DNA from: Acidobacteriota bacterium
GTDB lineage: Bacteria; Acidobacteriota; Terriglobia; Bryobacterales; Bryobacteraceae
Assembly: GCA_016185425.1 (NCBI GenBank)
Contig: JACPNQ010000021.1
Span: 62,001 to 126,000 of the forward strand
Direction: 5' to 3'
Length of the DNA: 64,000 nt
Positions 14,646 to 24,526 of the stretch are shown here, piece after piece. The notes beneath the pieces were generated by a model. That model saw only the letters and a list, made by a program, of their open reading frames with translations. It ran no database searches and was not told the DNA's origin. Each line of letters starts with the position of its first letter. Position 1 is the stretch's first letter. The translations under genes and the position numbers were made by a program.

Positions 14646-17312
14646 ATGTGGCCAGCACCGCTCCTCCTGTTGGCGGCGGGACTGTTCGATACCGACGTCA
14701 TGCCGATCTTTCGCGCGAAGTGTATCTCCTGTCATAGCGCGAAGACTCGTAGCGGCGGGCTGGCGCTAGAGACGGCGGAGGATGCGTTGCGAGGCGGGAA
14801 ATCTGGCGGCGCGATTGTCGCGGGGAAACCGTCGGATAGCCTGCTGCTCTCCATGGTTGCGGCGGGAAAGATGCCGATGGGCGGCGCTCGTTTGAGTGAG
14901 CCAGAAATTACCGCCATTCGCACGTGGATCGAGCAGGAGGACAGGAAGTCACCGATAGGGGAGCGGGATGTAACGGCGATATTGGGCGCGAAGTGCTGGG
15001 TGTGCCACGGTCGCCGGGAGAAGATGGGCGGGCTGGACTTGCGCACGCATGAGTCGATGGTGCGGGGCGGGAAATCGGGGCCGGCGGTGGTAGCCGGAAA
15101 ACCGGATGAGAGTCTGCTGGTGAAACGGATTGCGGCGCAGGAGATGCCCCCGCCGAAGTTGCAGGAGCAGTACTCGGTCCGCGGATTGACGGATGACGAG
15201 TTGGCGAAAGTGCGGCAGTGGATCGCCGACGGGGCGAAGCCGGACTTTGAGAAGCCATTGGAGGTGACTGTGGCCAGCGATCCCGCGATTCGCGCAAAGG
15301 ATCGCGAGTTTTGGGCATTCCGGACTCCGGTGCGTCCGGACGTTCCAGCGGGAGTAAATGCCGTGGACGCATTGTCCGGTAAGCTGGCGCCGGCCGCGAA
15401 CGATTTGACGCTGATGCGGCGGGCGTATTTCGATCTGACCGGGCTGCCGCCGAAGCCGGAAGAGGTGTCGTCGTTTGAGAGAGACGGTGATCCGAAGCGT
15501 TATGAAAAGCTCCTCGACCGGCTATTGGCATCACGCCGTTATGGGGAACGCTGGGCCCAGCACTGGCTGGACGCTGTGGGGTACTCGGACAGCGAGGGCG
15601 GAAACAGTGGAGATCAAAACCGGCCGCATGCCTGGCGATACCGGGACTATGTGATTCGGGCCTTCCATTCCAACAAGCCCTACGACAAGTTTCTGACGGA
15701 GCAGTTGGCGGGCGATGAGCTATTCGATTACGGCTCAGTGAAGAGGCTGACGCCGGAACAACTGGAGGTACTGGCCGCGACGGGTTTCTGGCGAACGGCG
15801 CCGGACGCGACCTACTCGACCGAACAGAATTTCATTCCCGAGCGGATGGACGTGATTGCCGGCCAGTTGGAAGTCTTGGGTTCGGCGGTGATGGGGCTGT
15901 CGGTGGGCTGCGCGCGCTGCCATGACCACAAGTACGATCCGATACCGACGCGCGACTACTATCGACTGGTTTCCGTGCTGACTCCCGCATTCGATCCGTA
16001 TCATTGGCTGCCGCCCGTGTATCCGTGCGGCGGTGTGGGCGCGAAGTGCGATGAGAAGAGCACGCGCTATGTGTTGCCTAGAGCGACGGCGGAATGGGAA
16101 GAAGCGACGGCATTCAACACGCCGATTGAGCTTCGAGTAAAGGAGCTGCAAGAGCAGATCGAGGAGAAGGCCCGGCCTTATCGAGAGAAGAAGGGCAATA
16201 AAGATGCGAAACTGGCGGATTTGGCAGCGGAGTTCGAGGCGTTCAAGAAAGAGAAAACCGGACTCGACGAGCAGATTCAAAAAGAACGAACAAAACTGAA
16301 AGCGCTGCCGCTAGTGCGCGCGCTATTCGACCTGGGACCCGAACCGCCTCCAACGCGAATTCTGTTGCGCGGGGATGCGACTACGCCAGGGGCGTTGGTG
16401 GGGCCCGGTGCGCCGTCGATTTTGTCCGCGCCGTCGAGGGACTATCGTGTAGAACCGCTTGCCCATTCGAGCGGGCGCCGGCTGGCGCTGGCGAAGTGGA
16501 TGATCCATCCGGAGCACCCGCTGACTGCGCGAGTGATGGTGAACCGGATATGGCAGCACCATTTCGGTACCGGAATTGTCTCGACCGCCGGCAACTTCGG
16601 GCGAATGGGCGCGGCACCGATGAATCAGAAGCTGCTCGATTGGCTGGCGGTTGAATTCGTGCGAAGCGGCTGGGATGTGAAAGCAATGCACCGGCTTATC
16701 ATGACGTCGGCGGTATACCGGCAGCAGTCCGGCGCGAATGGTTTTCCGCTTCGGCGCATTGATGCGGAGTGTATCCGCGACGCGATTCTGCAGATTGCAG
16801 GACGCCTTGAGGAGAAGCCATTCGGACCAGCGGACAAATTCAAGGCGCAGCCGGATGGAGAGGTCGTGACGGAAAGTCTGCGACGCTCCGTGTTTGTATC
16901 GCACCGGCGCACGCAGCCGCTATCGCTGCTGGAAACTTTTGATCAACCGTTCATGAATCCGAACTGTGTGCGGCGAGGCACATCGGTGGTGTCGTCGCAA
17001 GCTCTCCATCTGATGAATAGCGATTTGACACGGGAGAACGCGCGGTACATGGCGGGACGGATTGTCGACGCGGTGGGCGATGATGCCACGGCGCAGATAG
17101 AGCGCGCATACCTGCTGGCATTCGCCCGCCGGCCGAGTGTCGATGAGACGAAGGCCGCATTGGGCGCATTGGAGCGAATGAACGCGGAGTGGGAGAAACC
17201 GCTGGAAAAGGAGAGGCCGGCGGAACCGGTTCGAAGCCGCGCGAAGTGGCTCGCGCTGTCCACGCTTTGCCACGCGCTGATTAACTCCGCTGAATTTCTG
17301 TACATTGACTGA
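14646..17312 (+). CDS. PSCyt1/DUF1549/DUF1553 cytochrome-type protein
   Basis: An 888-residue exported protein of the large planctomycete/acidobacterial cytochrome family. After a short signal it has two haem-c-type motifs: CISCH at residues 26-30 and CWVCH at 117-121. DUF1549 follows ('LTGLPPKPEEVSSFE', 'ERWAQHWLDAVGYSDSEGG') and then DUF1553 in the C-terminal third ('KWMIHPEHPLTARVMVNRIW', 'LLDWLAVEFV'). A charged coiled-coil-like stretch lies near 505-550. The family is paired with DUF1501 proteins, as here, and is thought to act on polymers or redox reactions outside the cytoplasm; no activity is established. Confidence 0.88.
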   Translation: MWPAPLLLLAAGLFDTDVMPIFRAKCISCHSAKTRSGGLALETAEDALRGGKSGGAIVAGKPSDSLLLSMVAAGKMPMGGARLSEPEITAIRTWIEQEDRKSPIGERDVTAILGAKCWVCHGRREKMGGLDLRTHESMVRGGKSGPAVVAGKPDESLLVKRIAAQEMPPPKLQEQYSVRGLTDDELAKVRQWIADGAKPDFEKPLEVTVASDPAIRAKDREFWAFRTPVRPDVPAGVNAVDALSGKLAPAANDLTLMRRAYFDLTGLPPKPEEVSSFERDGDPKRYEKLLDRLLASRRYGERWAQHWLDAVGYSDSEGGNSGDQNRPHAWRYRDYVIRAFHSNKPYDKFLTEQLAGDELFDYGSVKRLTPEQLEVLAATGFWRTAPDATYSTEQNFIPERMDVIAGQLEVLGSAVMGLSVGCARCHDHKYDPIPTRDYYRLVSVLTPAFDPYHWLPPVYPCGGVGAKCDEKSTRYVLPRATAEWEEATAFNTPIELRVKELQEQIEEKARPYREKKGNKDAKLADLAAEFEAFKKEKTGLDEQIQKERTKLKALPLVRALFDLGPEPPPTRILLRGDATTPGALVGPGAPSILSAPSRDYRVEPLAHSSGRRLALAKWMIHPEHPLTARVMVNRIWQHHFGTGIVSTAGNFGRMGAAPMNQKLLDWLAVEFVRSGWDVKAMHRLIMTSAVYRQQSGANGFPLRRIDAECIRDAILQIAGRLEEKPFGPADKFKAQPDGEVVTESLRRSVFVSHRRTQPLSLLETFDQPFMNPNCVRRGTSVVSSQALHLMNSDLTRENARYMAGRIVDAVGDDATAQIERAYLLAFARRPSVDETKAALGALERMNAEWEKPLEKERPAEPVRSRAKWLALSTLCHALINSAEFLYID

Positions 17313-17319
17313 GGAGCCC

Positions 17320-18723
17320 ATGCCAACCCGCCGCGACTTCTTCTCTCGTATGTCCGATGGCCTGATGGGCACGGCGCTCGCCAGTCTGTTCGCGCAGAAC
17401 CTGCACGCAAACGACGGGCTGTATGATCTGACACCGAAGAAGCCGCACCATGCGCCGAGGGCGAAGGCCGTGATCCAGCTCTTCATGAACGGCGGACCAA
17501 GCCAGGTGGATCTGTTTGACCACAAGCCGGCGCTGACCAAGTATGCCGGCCAGGCGCCGAGCCGCGATCTGGCCGCGGAAGTGCGGGCCGTTAGAGAAAC
17601 GGGCGGGCTGATGCCGTCGCCTTATAAGTTCGCCAGATACGGGCAGTCTGGAATTGAGTTATCGGAGATGCTGCCGCATTTGGCAAAGGTTGCGGATGAG
17701 ATTAGCGTCGTGAAGTCGATGTACACCACGCACCTGGCGCATGAGGCAGCGTTGTTCCTGATGCACGGGGGACGGATCCTGCCGACGCGGCCGTCGCTAG
17801 GAGCGTGGGTTACCTTCGGGCTGGGATCGGAGAATCAGAACCTTCCGGCGTACGTTGTGCTCGATGACCCGAAGGGGCCACCGATCAACTTCATTCAAAA
17901 CTGGCAGGCTGGCTGGCTGCCGGCGGTGTATCAGGGGACGCGGGTGCGCTCGGAGGGATCGCCGATCTTGAATTTGCAGGCGAAGCAGGAGTATCCGAGC
18001 GGGATCGTGGATCTGAGCCGGAGTCTGCTGCACAGGATGGACACAGCGCATAGGGACCGGCATCCGGGAAATGCGGAGCTGGAAGCGCGCATCGCGAATT
18101 ATGAATTGGCGGCGCGGATGCAGATGGAGGCAACGGATGCGCTGGACATCGAAAAAGAGAGCGCGGCGACGAAGTTGGCTTATGGTTTGAACGATGAGCG
18201 CACGGCCTCCTATGGGAAACGCTGCCTGATGGCACGGCGACTGGTGGAACGCGGCGTGCGGTTGGTGCAGGTGTATATCGAACAGCAGATTTGGGATAAC
18301 CACAACAAGATTCGCGCGGGCCTGGAGTACGCATGCGGAAAGACGGATCGACCGGCGGCGGCACTGGTTCGAGACTTGAAGGAGCGCGGGCTGTTGGATT
18401 CGACCCTCGTTGTTTGGGGCGGGGAGTTTGGCCGATTGCCGATTGCGCAGGATCCGGGACCGAACGCGGGGCGCGATCATGGTCCGTCCGGATTCAGCAT
18501 TTGGATGGCGGGAGGTGGGATCAAGGGTGGGACGACCTACGGTGCGACGGATGAGATCGGATATCGGGCGGCGGAGAACCGAGTGAGCGTCCATGATTTT
18601 CATGCAACGGTGCTGCACCTTTTGGGAATGGACCACCGGAAGCTGGTGTTCGAACGTGAAGGGCGGAATGAGCGGATTACGGATGAGTTTCCGGCGCGTG
18701 TGCTGGGCGAGATCATTTCGTAG
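17320..18723 (+). CDS. DUF1501 family Tat-exported protein
   Basis: 467 residues. Starts 'MPTRRDFFSRMSDGLMGTAL', a twin-arginine signal, at ATG 17320 with GAGGA just upstream. A start five codons earlier would sit inside the previous stop region. The fold is sulfatase/alkaline-phosphatase-like: 'VIQLFMNGGPSQVDLFD' near the front, 'GGEFGRLPIAQDPGPNAG' and 'GRDHGPSGFSIWMAGGGIKG' later supply probable metal ligands. Typical partner of the DUF1553 gene seven bases upstream. The pair is very common in Planctomycetes and Acidobacteria; substrate unknown. Confidence 0.88.
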   Translation: MPTRRDFFSRMSDGLMGTALASLFAQNLHANDGLYDLTPKKPHHAPRAKAVIQLFMNGGPSQVDLFDHKPALTKYAGQAPSRDLAAEVRAVRETGGLMPSPYKFARYGQSGIELSEMLPHLAKVADEISVVKSMYTTHLAHEAALFLMHGGRILPTRPSLGAWVTFGLGSENQNLPAYVVLDDPKGPPINFIQNWQAGWLPAVYQGTRVRSEGSPILNLQAKQEYPSGIVDLSRSLLHRMDTAHRDRHPGNAELEARIANYELAARMQMEATDALDIEKESAATKLAYGLNDERTASYGKRCLMARRLVERGVRLVQVYIEQQIWDNHNKIRAGLEYACGKTDRPAAALVRDLKERGLLDSTLVVWGGEFGRLPIAQDPGPNAGRDHGPSGFSIWMAGGGIKGGTTYGATDEIGYRAAENRVSVHDFHATVLHLLGMDHRKLVFEREGRNERITDEFPARVLGEIIS

Positions 18724-18822
18724 TGTGGCCGGGAGAAAGAGAAAGACCCCGGCTTGACGGGCCCAATCGGCGAAATATATACTCCCACTGGCCGCGAACT
18801 CTACGGCCGGACAGGCTGCCGC

Positions 18823-19605
18823 ATGAAGCCCGCAACCACGATCAGCAAAGTATGCCGCGTTCTGGGAGAGTTTCGTCAGCGGCCGAGCCTCGGCGTGACG
18901 GATCTGGCACGCCGGACCAACCTTCTGCCGAGCGACGTACACCGGATACTGTCCTCCCTGAAAGTGTGCGGCTTTGTAGAGCAGAACCCGCATACGAAGA
19001 CCTATCGGCTTGGCGTTGGTCTAATGAAAATCGGCCTCGCGGCATTCCAGCGCAATGAACTGCGGGAGGCGGCGCGGCCGCTGCTATTACGACTTTCCGA
19101 AACTATGGAAGCCACCGCGCACCTGGCTATCTTCGATCCGCAGGAGTTCGACATTTTCCTAGCGGACCAATTCGACAGCAGCGCGGAAGTACCGTTCAAG
19201 GCTAACTTCGGCGCCACAGCCGCGGCGCACTGCACAGCGCTGGGCAAGGCGATTATGGCGAACATCGACCACGACATTGCGCTGCGGTATTTGGAGCAGA
19301 GAGGCACGCCGAGGACTGCACCGAATACAATTACGGAGTTATCGGTGTTAGAGGCGGAGCTAAGAAAGACGCGCCGCCAGGGCTATAGCCTGGACCTGGA
19401 AGAGAGCGCGGGCGGAGCGTGCTGCGTCGGCGCCGCTGTCAGGGATTGGACCGGCACCGCGATCGGAGCAATTAGCGTATCGATGCCTTCTCAGCGTTTC
19501 TACCGGACCCAGCCGGCGATGTTCGCTTCGGCGGTCCGCGCAACGGCGGCCGAGCTTTCGCACCTAGTCGGTTATCAAGCGATACCGGCCGGCGCGCGTA
19601 CGTAG
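18823..19605 (+). CDS. IclR-family transcriptional regulator
   Basis: A 260-residue regulator. The N-terminal winged helix is 'GVTDLARRTNLLPSDVHRIL' with 'SLKVCGFVEQNPHTKTYRLG'. The C-terminal effector domain includes 'AAHCTALGKAIMANI' and 'GGACCVGAAVRDWTG'. An in-frame ATG 23 codons earlier is possible, but the conserved part begins at 18823. IclR proteins usually sense small carbon metabolites. The TonB receptor gene follows 107 bases on, with an inverted repeat between them, so local control of the receptor is a reasonable guess. Confidence 0.88.
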   Translation: MKPATTISKVCRVLGEFRQRPSLGVTDLARRTNLLPSDVHRILSSLKVCGFVEQNPHTKTYRLGVGLMKIGLAAFQRNELREAARPLLLRLSETMEATAHLAIFDPQEFDIFLADQFDSSAEVPFKANFGATAAAHCTALGKAIMANIDHDIALRYLEQRGTPRTAPNTITELSVLEAELRKTRRQGYSLDLEESAGGACCVGAAVRDWTGTAIGAISVSMPSQRFYRTQPAMFASAVRATAAELSHLVGYQAIPAGART

Positions 19606-19622
19606 GTTCAACTATTTTGAAC

Positions 19623-19640
19623 GACCCGATTGACCGGGTC
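19623..19640. promoter_or_regulatory. Candidate operator between IclR and receptor genes
   Basis: Perfect inverted repeat GACCCG-ATTGAC-CGGGTC just after the IclR stop and 72 bases before the receptor start. Size and placement suit a dimeric regulator site. It is too short and lacks a T-run for a typical terminator. Confidence 0.35.
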
Positions 19641-19711
19641 ACTAATTTTCATCAGGCTAATACAAAACTCCGTTGCGTACGGAGGGGGATTTCTTTTCGA
19701 TGGAGGTTACC

Positions 19712-22700
19712 ATGTTGTCTCGTCTGATTGTGGTCGTTCTTGCGGCGATGCCATTGTTGGCGCAGTCGACTGGAACCGCGACGGTGGTCGGCACTGTAAC
19801 CGATTCCACCGGCGCCGTGATTCCAGGCGTGCGTCTAACTGTACGGAATATCGGCACTCAGTTCGCCTACGAAGGGCAGACAACGGCGGCGGGAAGTTAT
19901 TACATTCCAAATCTACCGTCGGGCAACTACGAAGTTGTGGCTGAGGCACAGGGGTTCAAGCGCTTCGTGCAGAGCGGCCTGGTCCTTCGCATCAACGAGT
20001 CACCGCGTATCGACGTTGTTCTTGAAGTCGGCAACGTCAGCGATTCGGTGAAGGTGAATGCGACACCGCCGCTGCTGGAGACGGAAACCGCGGGATCGGG
20101 ACAGGTGCTGGATGGCGAAGTGGTGCAGAAGCTTCCGGTGATGCAGAAGTTTGTCCATCGGGTGCTGCTCTACATGCCGGGCATGACGAACATCAACGGC
20201 CAACACGCCGTTGGCCAGCGGCAGAGGGCGATTGGCTATTCCATGGACGGTGTGAACGGCAAGGAACCGGCGGTTGGCCAGGTTGGCGACTATCAACGGA
20301 CGATGATCGCGTCGCTCGATTCGATCCAGGAATTTAAGATGTGGACGACGGGCACGCCGGCCGAGTTCGGGCACTCGGCCGGAGGCCAGTTGAGCGTGGT
20401 GTTCAAGAGCGGCACGAACCTTTTTCACGGGAATGTGGAGGACCGGTACACCAATGGGAAATTGATCCACAGAGCATTTCTGGAGCAGTTGCCGCGCACA
20501 GGAGATTTCGATTATCACGAATGGGGAGCGACGGCGTCGGGCAAGATCATCAAGGACAAGACGTTCTTCTTCGGCGGTTTCCAGCAGCACTATGAGAAGT
20601 TGAGCGAGACGGTGATTGTCACCGTGCCCAGCCCGGAAATGTACGCAGGCGACTTCCGGTTTGGCGGCCGTGGATTGGCGATCTACAACCCCTTGACCAC
20701 GCGGCTGAACGGATCGACATGGACCCGGGATCCATTCCCGAACAATACGATTCCGCAGTCGATGTATGATCCGGTGGCGAAAAAACTCCTGGCGCTGAAG
20801 CCGTGGCGGGAGCAGTCGGATCCTGGAACGATCCAAGCGACGGGACCAGTGAATAACCTGACGTACAATGCCGGCGGCGCTTATAACTTCCAGCGCCTCG
20901 ACGGCAAGATCGATCATCAATTCAGCAACAGCCACCGCATATTCGGACGTTATTCGCACGTGCGTCACAGGAGCCAGGAACGGCCGGTCCGCGAACTGAC
21001 GGAGATCGTGTATGGCAATGTTTATGTGAAGCCGCTGGACCAGCGGAACGTCGCTATTTCCGATACATACACTTTCAGTCCGACGGCGATCAACGAGATG
21101 CGCCTTGGCTTCAACCGGCGCGTAAGCTCCGCGATACCGGAGAGTCTGGGCGCCGGATGGGCAAAGCAGCTTGGAATTCCGGGCGTATCCGATGAGACCT
21201 TCCCCGACTTCCAAAACCCAGGCGCCGGCCGCTTCTATAACCTCGGCCCAGGCGGGCGTTCACTGGATGTTGCCGAAGACATCACGTTCCAGAACAACTT
21301 CACGAAGATCATGGGCAAGCACACGATGAAGTTCGGCTACGAAGCGATGCGGATTCGCTACAATTCGCTGTCCGGCGCTCTGCCTTCCGGCCAGTACCGG
21401 ATGGCGGGTACAGAACTTCCATTCACGCCGAACACGGGTAACCCATTTGCCAGCCTGCTACTAGGGACCGTTGGGCAGGGCGTGTTCCAGCAGAATAACG
21501 CCACGTGGCTGCCGCGCTGGTGGTCGCATTCCTTTTATGGGCAGACCGCGTGGCGGCCGCGCCGCAACCTGACAGTCGAACTCGGCGTGCGTTGGAGCTA
21601 TGAATCGCCATTCTCCACAAAATACGGGCAGCAGGCGCAGTTCGATCCGAATGCAACCGATTCGTTGACGGGCATGAAGGGTGCGATCCTGCACGGTAAA
21701 GGCAACCTTGCCAAACGCGACCTAAACAACTTCCAGCCGCGGCTGGGGGTGGCATGGAATCTGAATCCACGGGTTGTGTTTCGTTCCAGCTTCGGCATGT
21801 ACACGGTCGACCTGATGACCAACGGCGCGGGACAGAATTTCGAAGAATATGTCGCCACGGCCAACGTGCAAGCGCCGCCGGGCGATCCGCGGCACGCGTT
21901 TCTGCTATCGCAAGGCCCGGGCGCGATCTCATTCCCGGCCACCGCGGATGGCAGCGCTCCGTTCCAGGGCACGAACTACGGCGGGCGCAATGCGTCCTGG
22001 TTCGATCCCAATATGCGGATGCCCTACGTGCTGATGTGGTCCGGCGGATTCCAGGTGCAATTGACGAGGAACTGGCTGATGGAGACGATGTACCAGGGTT
22101 CTTCGGGTGTGGGCCTGTTGAACAACTGGGACATGAACGTGGTGCCGTTGAATGTGTCGACGGACCCGGTGCTTCTGAACCAGATCTTCAACGCGGTGCA
22201 GAATTACAAGCCGTACAAGCAATTCGGCTCCATTCAACACTACTCGAATTATGGCCACAACTCCCACCACTCGGGGACCTTCCGTGTCGAGCGCCGCTTT
22301 GCGCATGGCATGACCCTCAATACGTTCTATCAATTGGGAAAAACTTTGAACGATGGCGACGACGACGGCGGGCGCAGCGGCATTACCTTCTACAACCGTA
22401 CGCTGGAAAAGGCGCGAGCGAGCTACGATATCCGCCACCGCCTGGTGAGCGTGATGACGTATGAACTGCCCTTCGGCAAAGGGCGCAAGTTTATGAGCGG
22501 CGGCGGCATTTTCGGGCACGTGCTCGGCAATTGGGATTTCGCCTGGACACAAACGTTCCAGAGCGGACCGCCGGTAACGATCACCGCGGCTGGCAGCACG
22601 AACCGCTACCTCCCTGGTGTGGTTCGCCCCAACGCGGTGTTACCGGCGGAACAGATGGTGGTGAGCGATTACTCCGTGGGCCAGCGCTTCCCGCTAGCGG

Positions 22701-23032
22701 CGCAGAATAACTATTTCAATAATGCGGCCTTCGCCTATCCGGCCGCGTTTACGGCGGGCACGATGGGGCGGAACGTCGTGGAGTCCCCGGGGTTGCGGTG
22801 GACGCAGTTGTCGATCTCGAAGGACTTCCGTATCACGGAGCGAGTCCGCTTCGTCATTCGCTGGGATTGCAACAATCCGACCAAGGAACCGCAGCTTGCG
22901 GATCCTGGCGCAGTCTACAACACTAACAACCTGGCGCAATTCGGACGATTCAACGGCATCGGCCGCGGAAGCTTCTCCGATATCGGAACGGCGCGAATGC
23001 ATCACATCATCGTGGGCCGGGTGCAGTGGTAA
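19712..23032 (+). CDS. Oar-like TonB-dependent receptor with carboxypeptidase-regulatory domain
   Basis: A 1106-residue outer-membrane protein. Signal peptide 'MLSRLIVVVLAAMPLLAQ' starts at ATG 19712 with GGAGG 7-11 bases upstream, which decides between three close ATGs. An Ig-like carboxypeptidase-regulatory domain follows ('VVGTVTDSTGAVIPGVRLTV'), then a plug ('VVQKLPVMQKFVHRVL', 'HSAGGQLSVVFKSGTN'). The long beta-barrel includes 'RFALFNR'-free, Tyr/Asn-rich strands and 'DIRHRLVSVMTYELPFGKGR' near the end. Such receptors are numerous in Solibacter-type genomes and probably import oligosaccharides or other large compounds. No TonB box was identified with confidence. Overlaps ThuA by 7 bases. 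Confidence 0.88.
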   Translation: MLSRLIVVVLAAMPLLAQSTGTATVVGTVTDSTGAVIPGVRLTVRNIGTQFAYEGQTTAAGSYYIPNLPSGNYEVVAEAQGFKRFVQSGLVLRINESPRIDVVLEVGNVSDSVKVNATPPLLETETAGSGQVLDGEVVQKLPVMQKFVHRVLLYMPGMTNINGQHAVGQRQRAIGYSMDGVNGKEPAVGQVGDYQRTMIASLDSIQEFKMWTTGTPAEFGHSAGGQLSVVFKSGTNLFHGNVEDRYTNGKLIHRAFLEQLPRTGDFDYHEWGATASGKIIKDKTFFFGGFQQHYEKLSETVIVTVPSPEMYAGDFRFGGRGLAIYNPLTTRLNGSTWTRDPFPNNTIPQSMYDPVAKKLLALKPWREQSDPGTIQATGPVNNLTYNAGGAYNFQRLDGKIDHQFSNSHRIFGRYSHVRHRSQERPVRELTEIVYGNVYVKPLDQRNVAISDTYTFSPTAINEMRLGFNRRVSSAIPESLGAGWAKQLGIPGVSDETFPDFQNPGAGRFYNLGPGGRSLDVAEDITFQNNFTKIMGKHTMKFGYEAMRIRYNSLSGALPSGQYRMAGTELPFTPNTGNPFASLLLGTVGQGVFQQNNATWLPRWWSHSFYGQTAWRPRRNLTVELGVRWSYESPFSTKYGQQAQFDPNATDSLTGMKGAILHGKGNLAKRDLNNFQPRLGVAWNLNPRVVFRSSFGMYTVDLMTNGAGQNFEEYVATANVQAPPGDPRHAFLLSQGPGAISFPATADGSAPFQGTNYGGRNASWFDPNMRMPYVLMWSGGFQVQLTRNWLMETMYQGSSGVGLLNNWDMNVVPLNVSTDPVLLNQIFNAVQNYKPYKQFGSIQHYSNYGHNSHHSGTFRVERRFAHGMTLNTFYQLGKTLNDGDDDGGRSGITFYNRTLEKARASYDIRHRLVSVMTYELPFGKGRKFMSGGGIFGHVLGNWDFAWTQTFQSGPPVTITAAGSTNRYLPGVVRPNAVLPAEQMVVSDYSVGQRFPLAAQNNYFNNAAFAYPAAFTAGTMGRNVVESPGLRWTQLSISKDFRITERVRFVIRWDCNNPTKEPQLADPGAVYNTNNLAQFGRFNGIGRGSFSDIGTARMHHIIVGRVQW

Positions 23033-23823
23033 GCCGGCGTATTTTTGTTGGGGGTGCGCTGGCGGGTTGTGCGATCGCGCAGTCGCGCCGCCGTGTCCTG
23101 GCGCTGATCGGGGACCGGTACCACAATCCCGATTACATCCGCGTCGGGCTGAACAAGGTGTTTGAAGGGATGGATCTGGCGGTAGATTATACGATCCACT
23201 ACGATGAGCTCAGCGCGGCGAAATTGAAGGGGTACCAGTTGTTTCTGTGTCTGCGTGACGGAATGATCTGGCCCGATGGTTATCTGGGACCGGACGCCTA
23301 CCAGGCGTACGCCGCCGGGCTAGAGAATCGAGCGGACTTTCCGGAATCGAAGCCGGCGCAATGGTTAAAGGAGGAGCAGGCCGTTGCCTTGAAAGAATTC
23401 GTGATGGCGGGGAACGGGTTCTACTCGCTTCATAACAACAGTCACGTATCGCTGTCGTCGAAGACGTACCGCGATGTGCAGGGCGGCGCATATATCGGCC
23501 ATCCGCCACTGCGGCCGTTCCAGGTGCGCGCGGTGAATACCACTCATCCGATCACGCAGGGCTTGAAGCCCTTCATGGTGAATGACGAACAGCACTACGT
23601 GGCCTACGACAAAGACCCGAAGCACATTCTGCTGGAGGCAGAGAATATCGACGGGCTGACGTTTGGCAATCACGGAGCCAAGTCGGTGGCGGGTTGGGCG
23701 TACGACTACGGGAAAGGGCGTGTGGTGTTCACGTCGATCGGCCATACGATTCACGCGCTGTGGGCCGGTGGCCATACGAAAATGCAGCGCCGTGCGGTGC
23801 AATGGCTAATGAAGGATCTATAG
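23026..23823 (+). CDS. ThuA-domain protein
   Basis: A 265-residue protein of the ThuA/trehalose-utilisation class, a glutamine-amidotransferase-like fold. An RR-containing signal region ('MVSRRIFVGGALAGCAIAQS') suggests export, possibly as a lipoprotein at the Cys. Family segments are 'GFYSLHNNSHVS', 'GGAYIGHPPLRPFQVRAV', 'THPITQGL', 'DEQHYVAYDKD' and 'GRVVFTSIGHTIHALW'. The GTG start overlaps the receptor stop, so expression is probably coupled. Role in carbohydrate metabolism is inferred from family and neighbour. Confidence 0.82.
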   Translation: MVSRRIFVGGALAGCAIAQSRRRVLALIGDRYHNPDYIRVGLNKVFEGMDLAVDYTIHYDELSAAKLKGYQLFLCLRDGMIWPDGYLGPDAYQAYAAGLENRADFPESKPAQWLKEEQAVALKEFVMAGNGFYSLHNNSHVSLSSKTYRDVQGGAYIGHPPLRPFQVRAVNTTHPITQGLKPFMVNDEQHYVAYDKDPKHILLEAENIDGLTFGNHGAKSVAGWAYDYGKGRVVFTSIGHTIHALWAGGHTKMQRRAVQWLMKDL

Positions 23824-23824
23824 A

Positions 23825-24526
23825 CTACCGGCGAGCGAGTAAGGCGACGAGCTCGGCGGGACGGTCTGTCTGAATACCTGTCGCGCCGCGGCGAACGGCA
23901 TCGAGCCATGCGGCCTCCGTGTCGTCGGGGCCGAGGCGGTCGACAAAAATATCGACGTTGGCCTGACGAGCGATTTGGACGATTTCGTCCTGGAAGTCAC
24001 GGCGGTCGAAGGCGACGGCCTTGGGGCGTAGAGTTCGCAGGGATTGCCGTAGCCCGGCGGCGGAGAGCGCTTCCGGCATGACGCGAAGTGCGGGTTCAAG
24101 GCGGGCCATCTCCGTGAGATTGGCAATGGAGCCATAGACGACCGTGCGCTCCTGCATGCCATGCTTGCGCAGCGCGGCCACTAGCGCATCGGCGCGGGCG
24201 TTTTTCCAGTCGAGATAGAGACTGCCCTTTGGGCGGAGCGCCTGCAATGCCTCGTCGAATGTTGTGACGCGCCCGCGCATTTCCGCAAACGGCAGGTCCA
24301 CTACTTTCGCGCCCGAGTCGAATGCAGCATTGTGCATCAGGATGAGAATCCCGTCGGCGGTCGTGCGGACATCGAGCTCCACATAATCGGCGCCGGCCTC
24401 GATGGCTGCCTGGATTGCCGGCACGGTATTCTCGATGTGCCGAAGGTGCTCGCCGCGGTGGGCGATAACGGCAATTTTACGAGTGGCCAGTGCGAACGGA
24501 AGGCAGAGAAAGCCGCGGCGAATCAC
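23825..24526 (-). CDS. Glycerophosphodiester phosphodiesterase
   Basis: A 233-residue TIM-barrel hydrolase that splits glycerophosphodiesters into glycerol-3-phosphate and an alcohol. Catalytic residues are visible: H23-R24 in 'AVIAHRGEH', E32-N33 in HIENT, E50 and D52 in VELDV, and H65 in LMHN. A short hydrophobic N-terminus could be a weak signal. The gene overlaps the upstream phosphatase gene by 4 bases (24523-24526), so the two form an operon. It is convergent with ThuA across one base. Confidence 0.88.
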   Translation of the reverse strand: MIRRGFLCLPFALATRKIAVIAHRGEHLRHIENTVPAIQAAIEAGADYVELDVRTTADGILILMHNAAFDSGAKVVDLPFAEMRGRVTTFDEALQALRPKGSLYLDWKNARADALVAALRKHGMQERTVVYGSIANLTEMARLEPALRVMPEALSAAGLRQSLRTLRPKAVAFDRRDFQDEIVQIARQANVDIFVDRLGPDDTEAAWLDAVRRGATGIQTDRPAELVALLARR

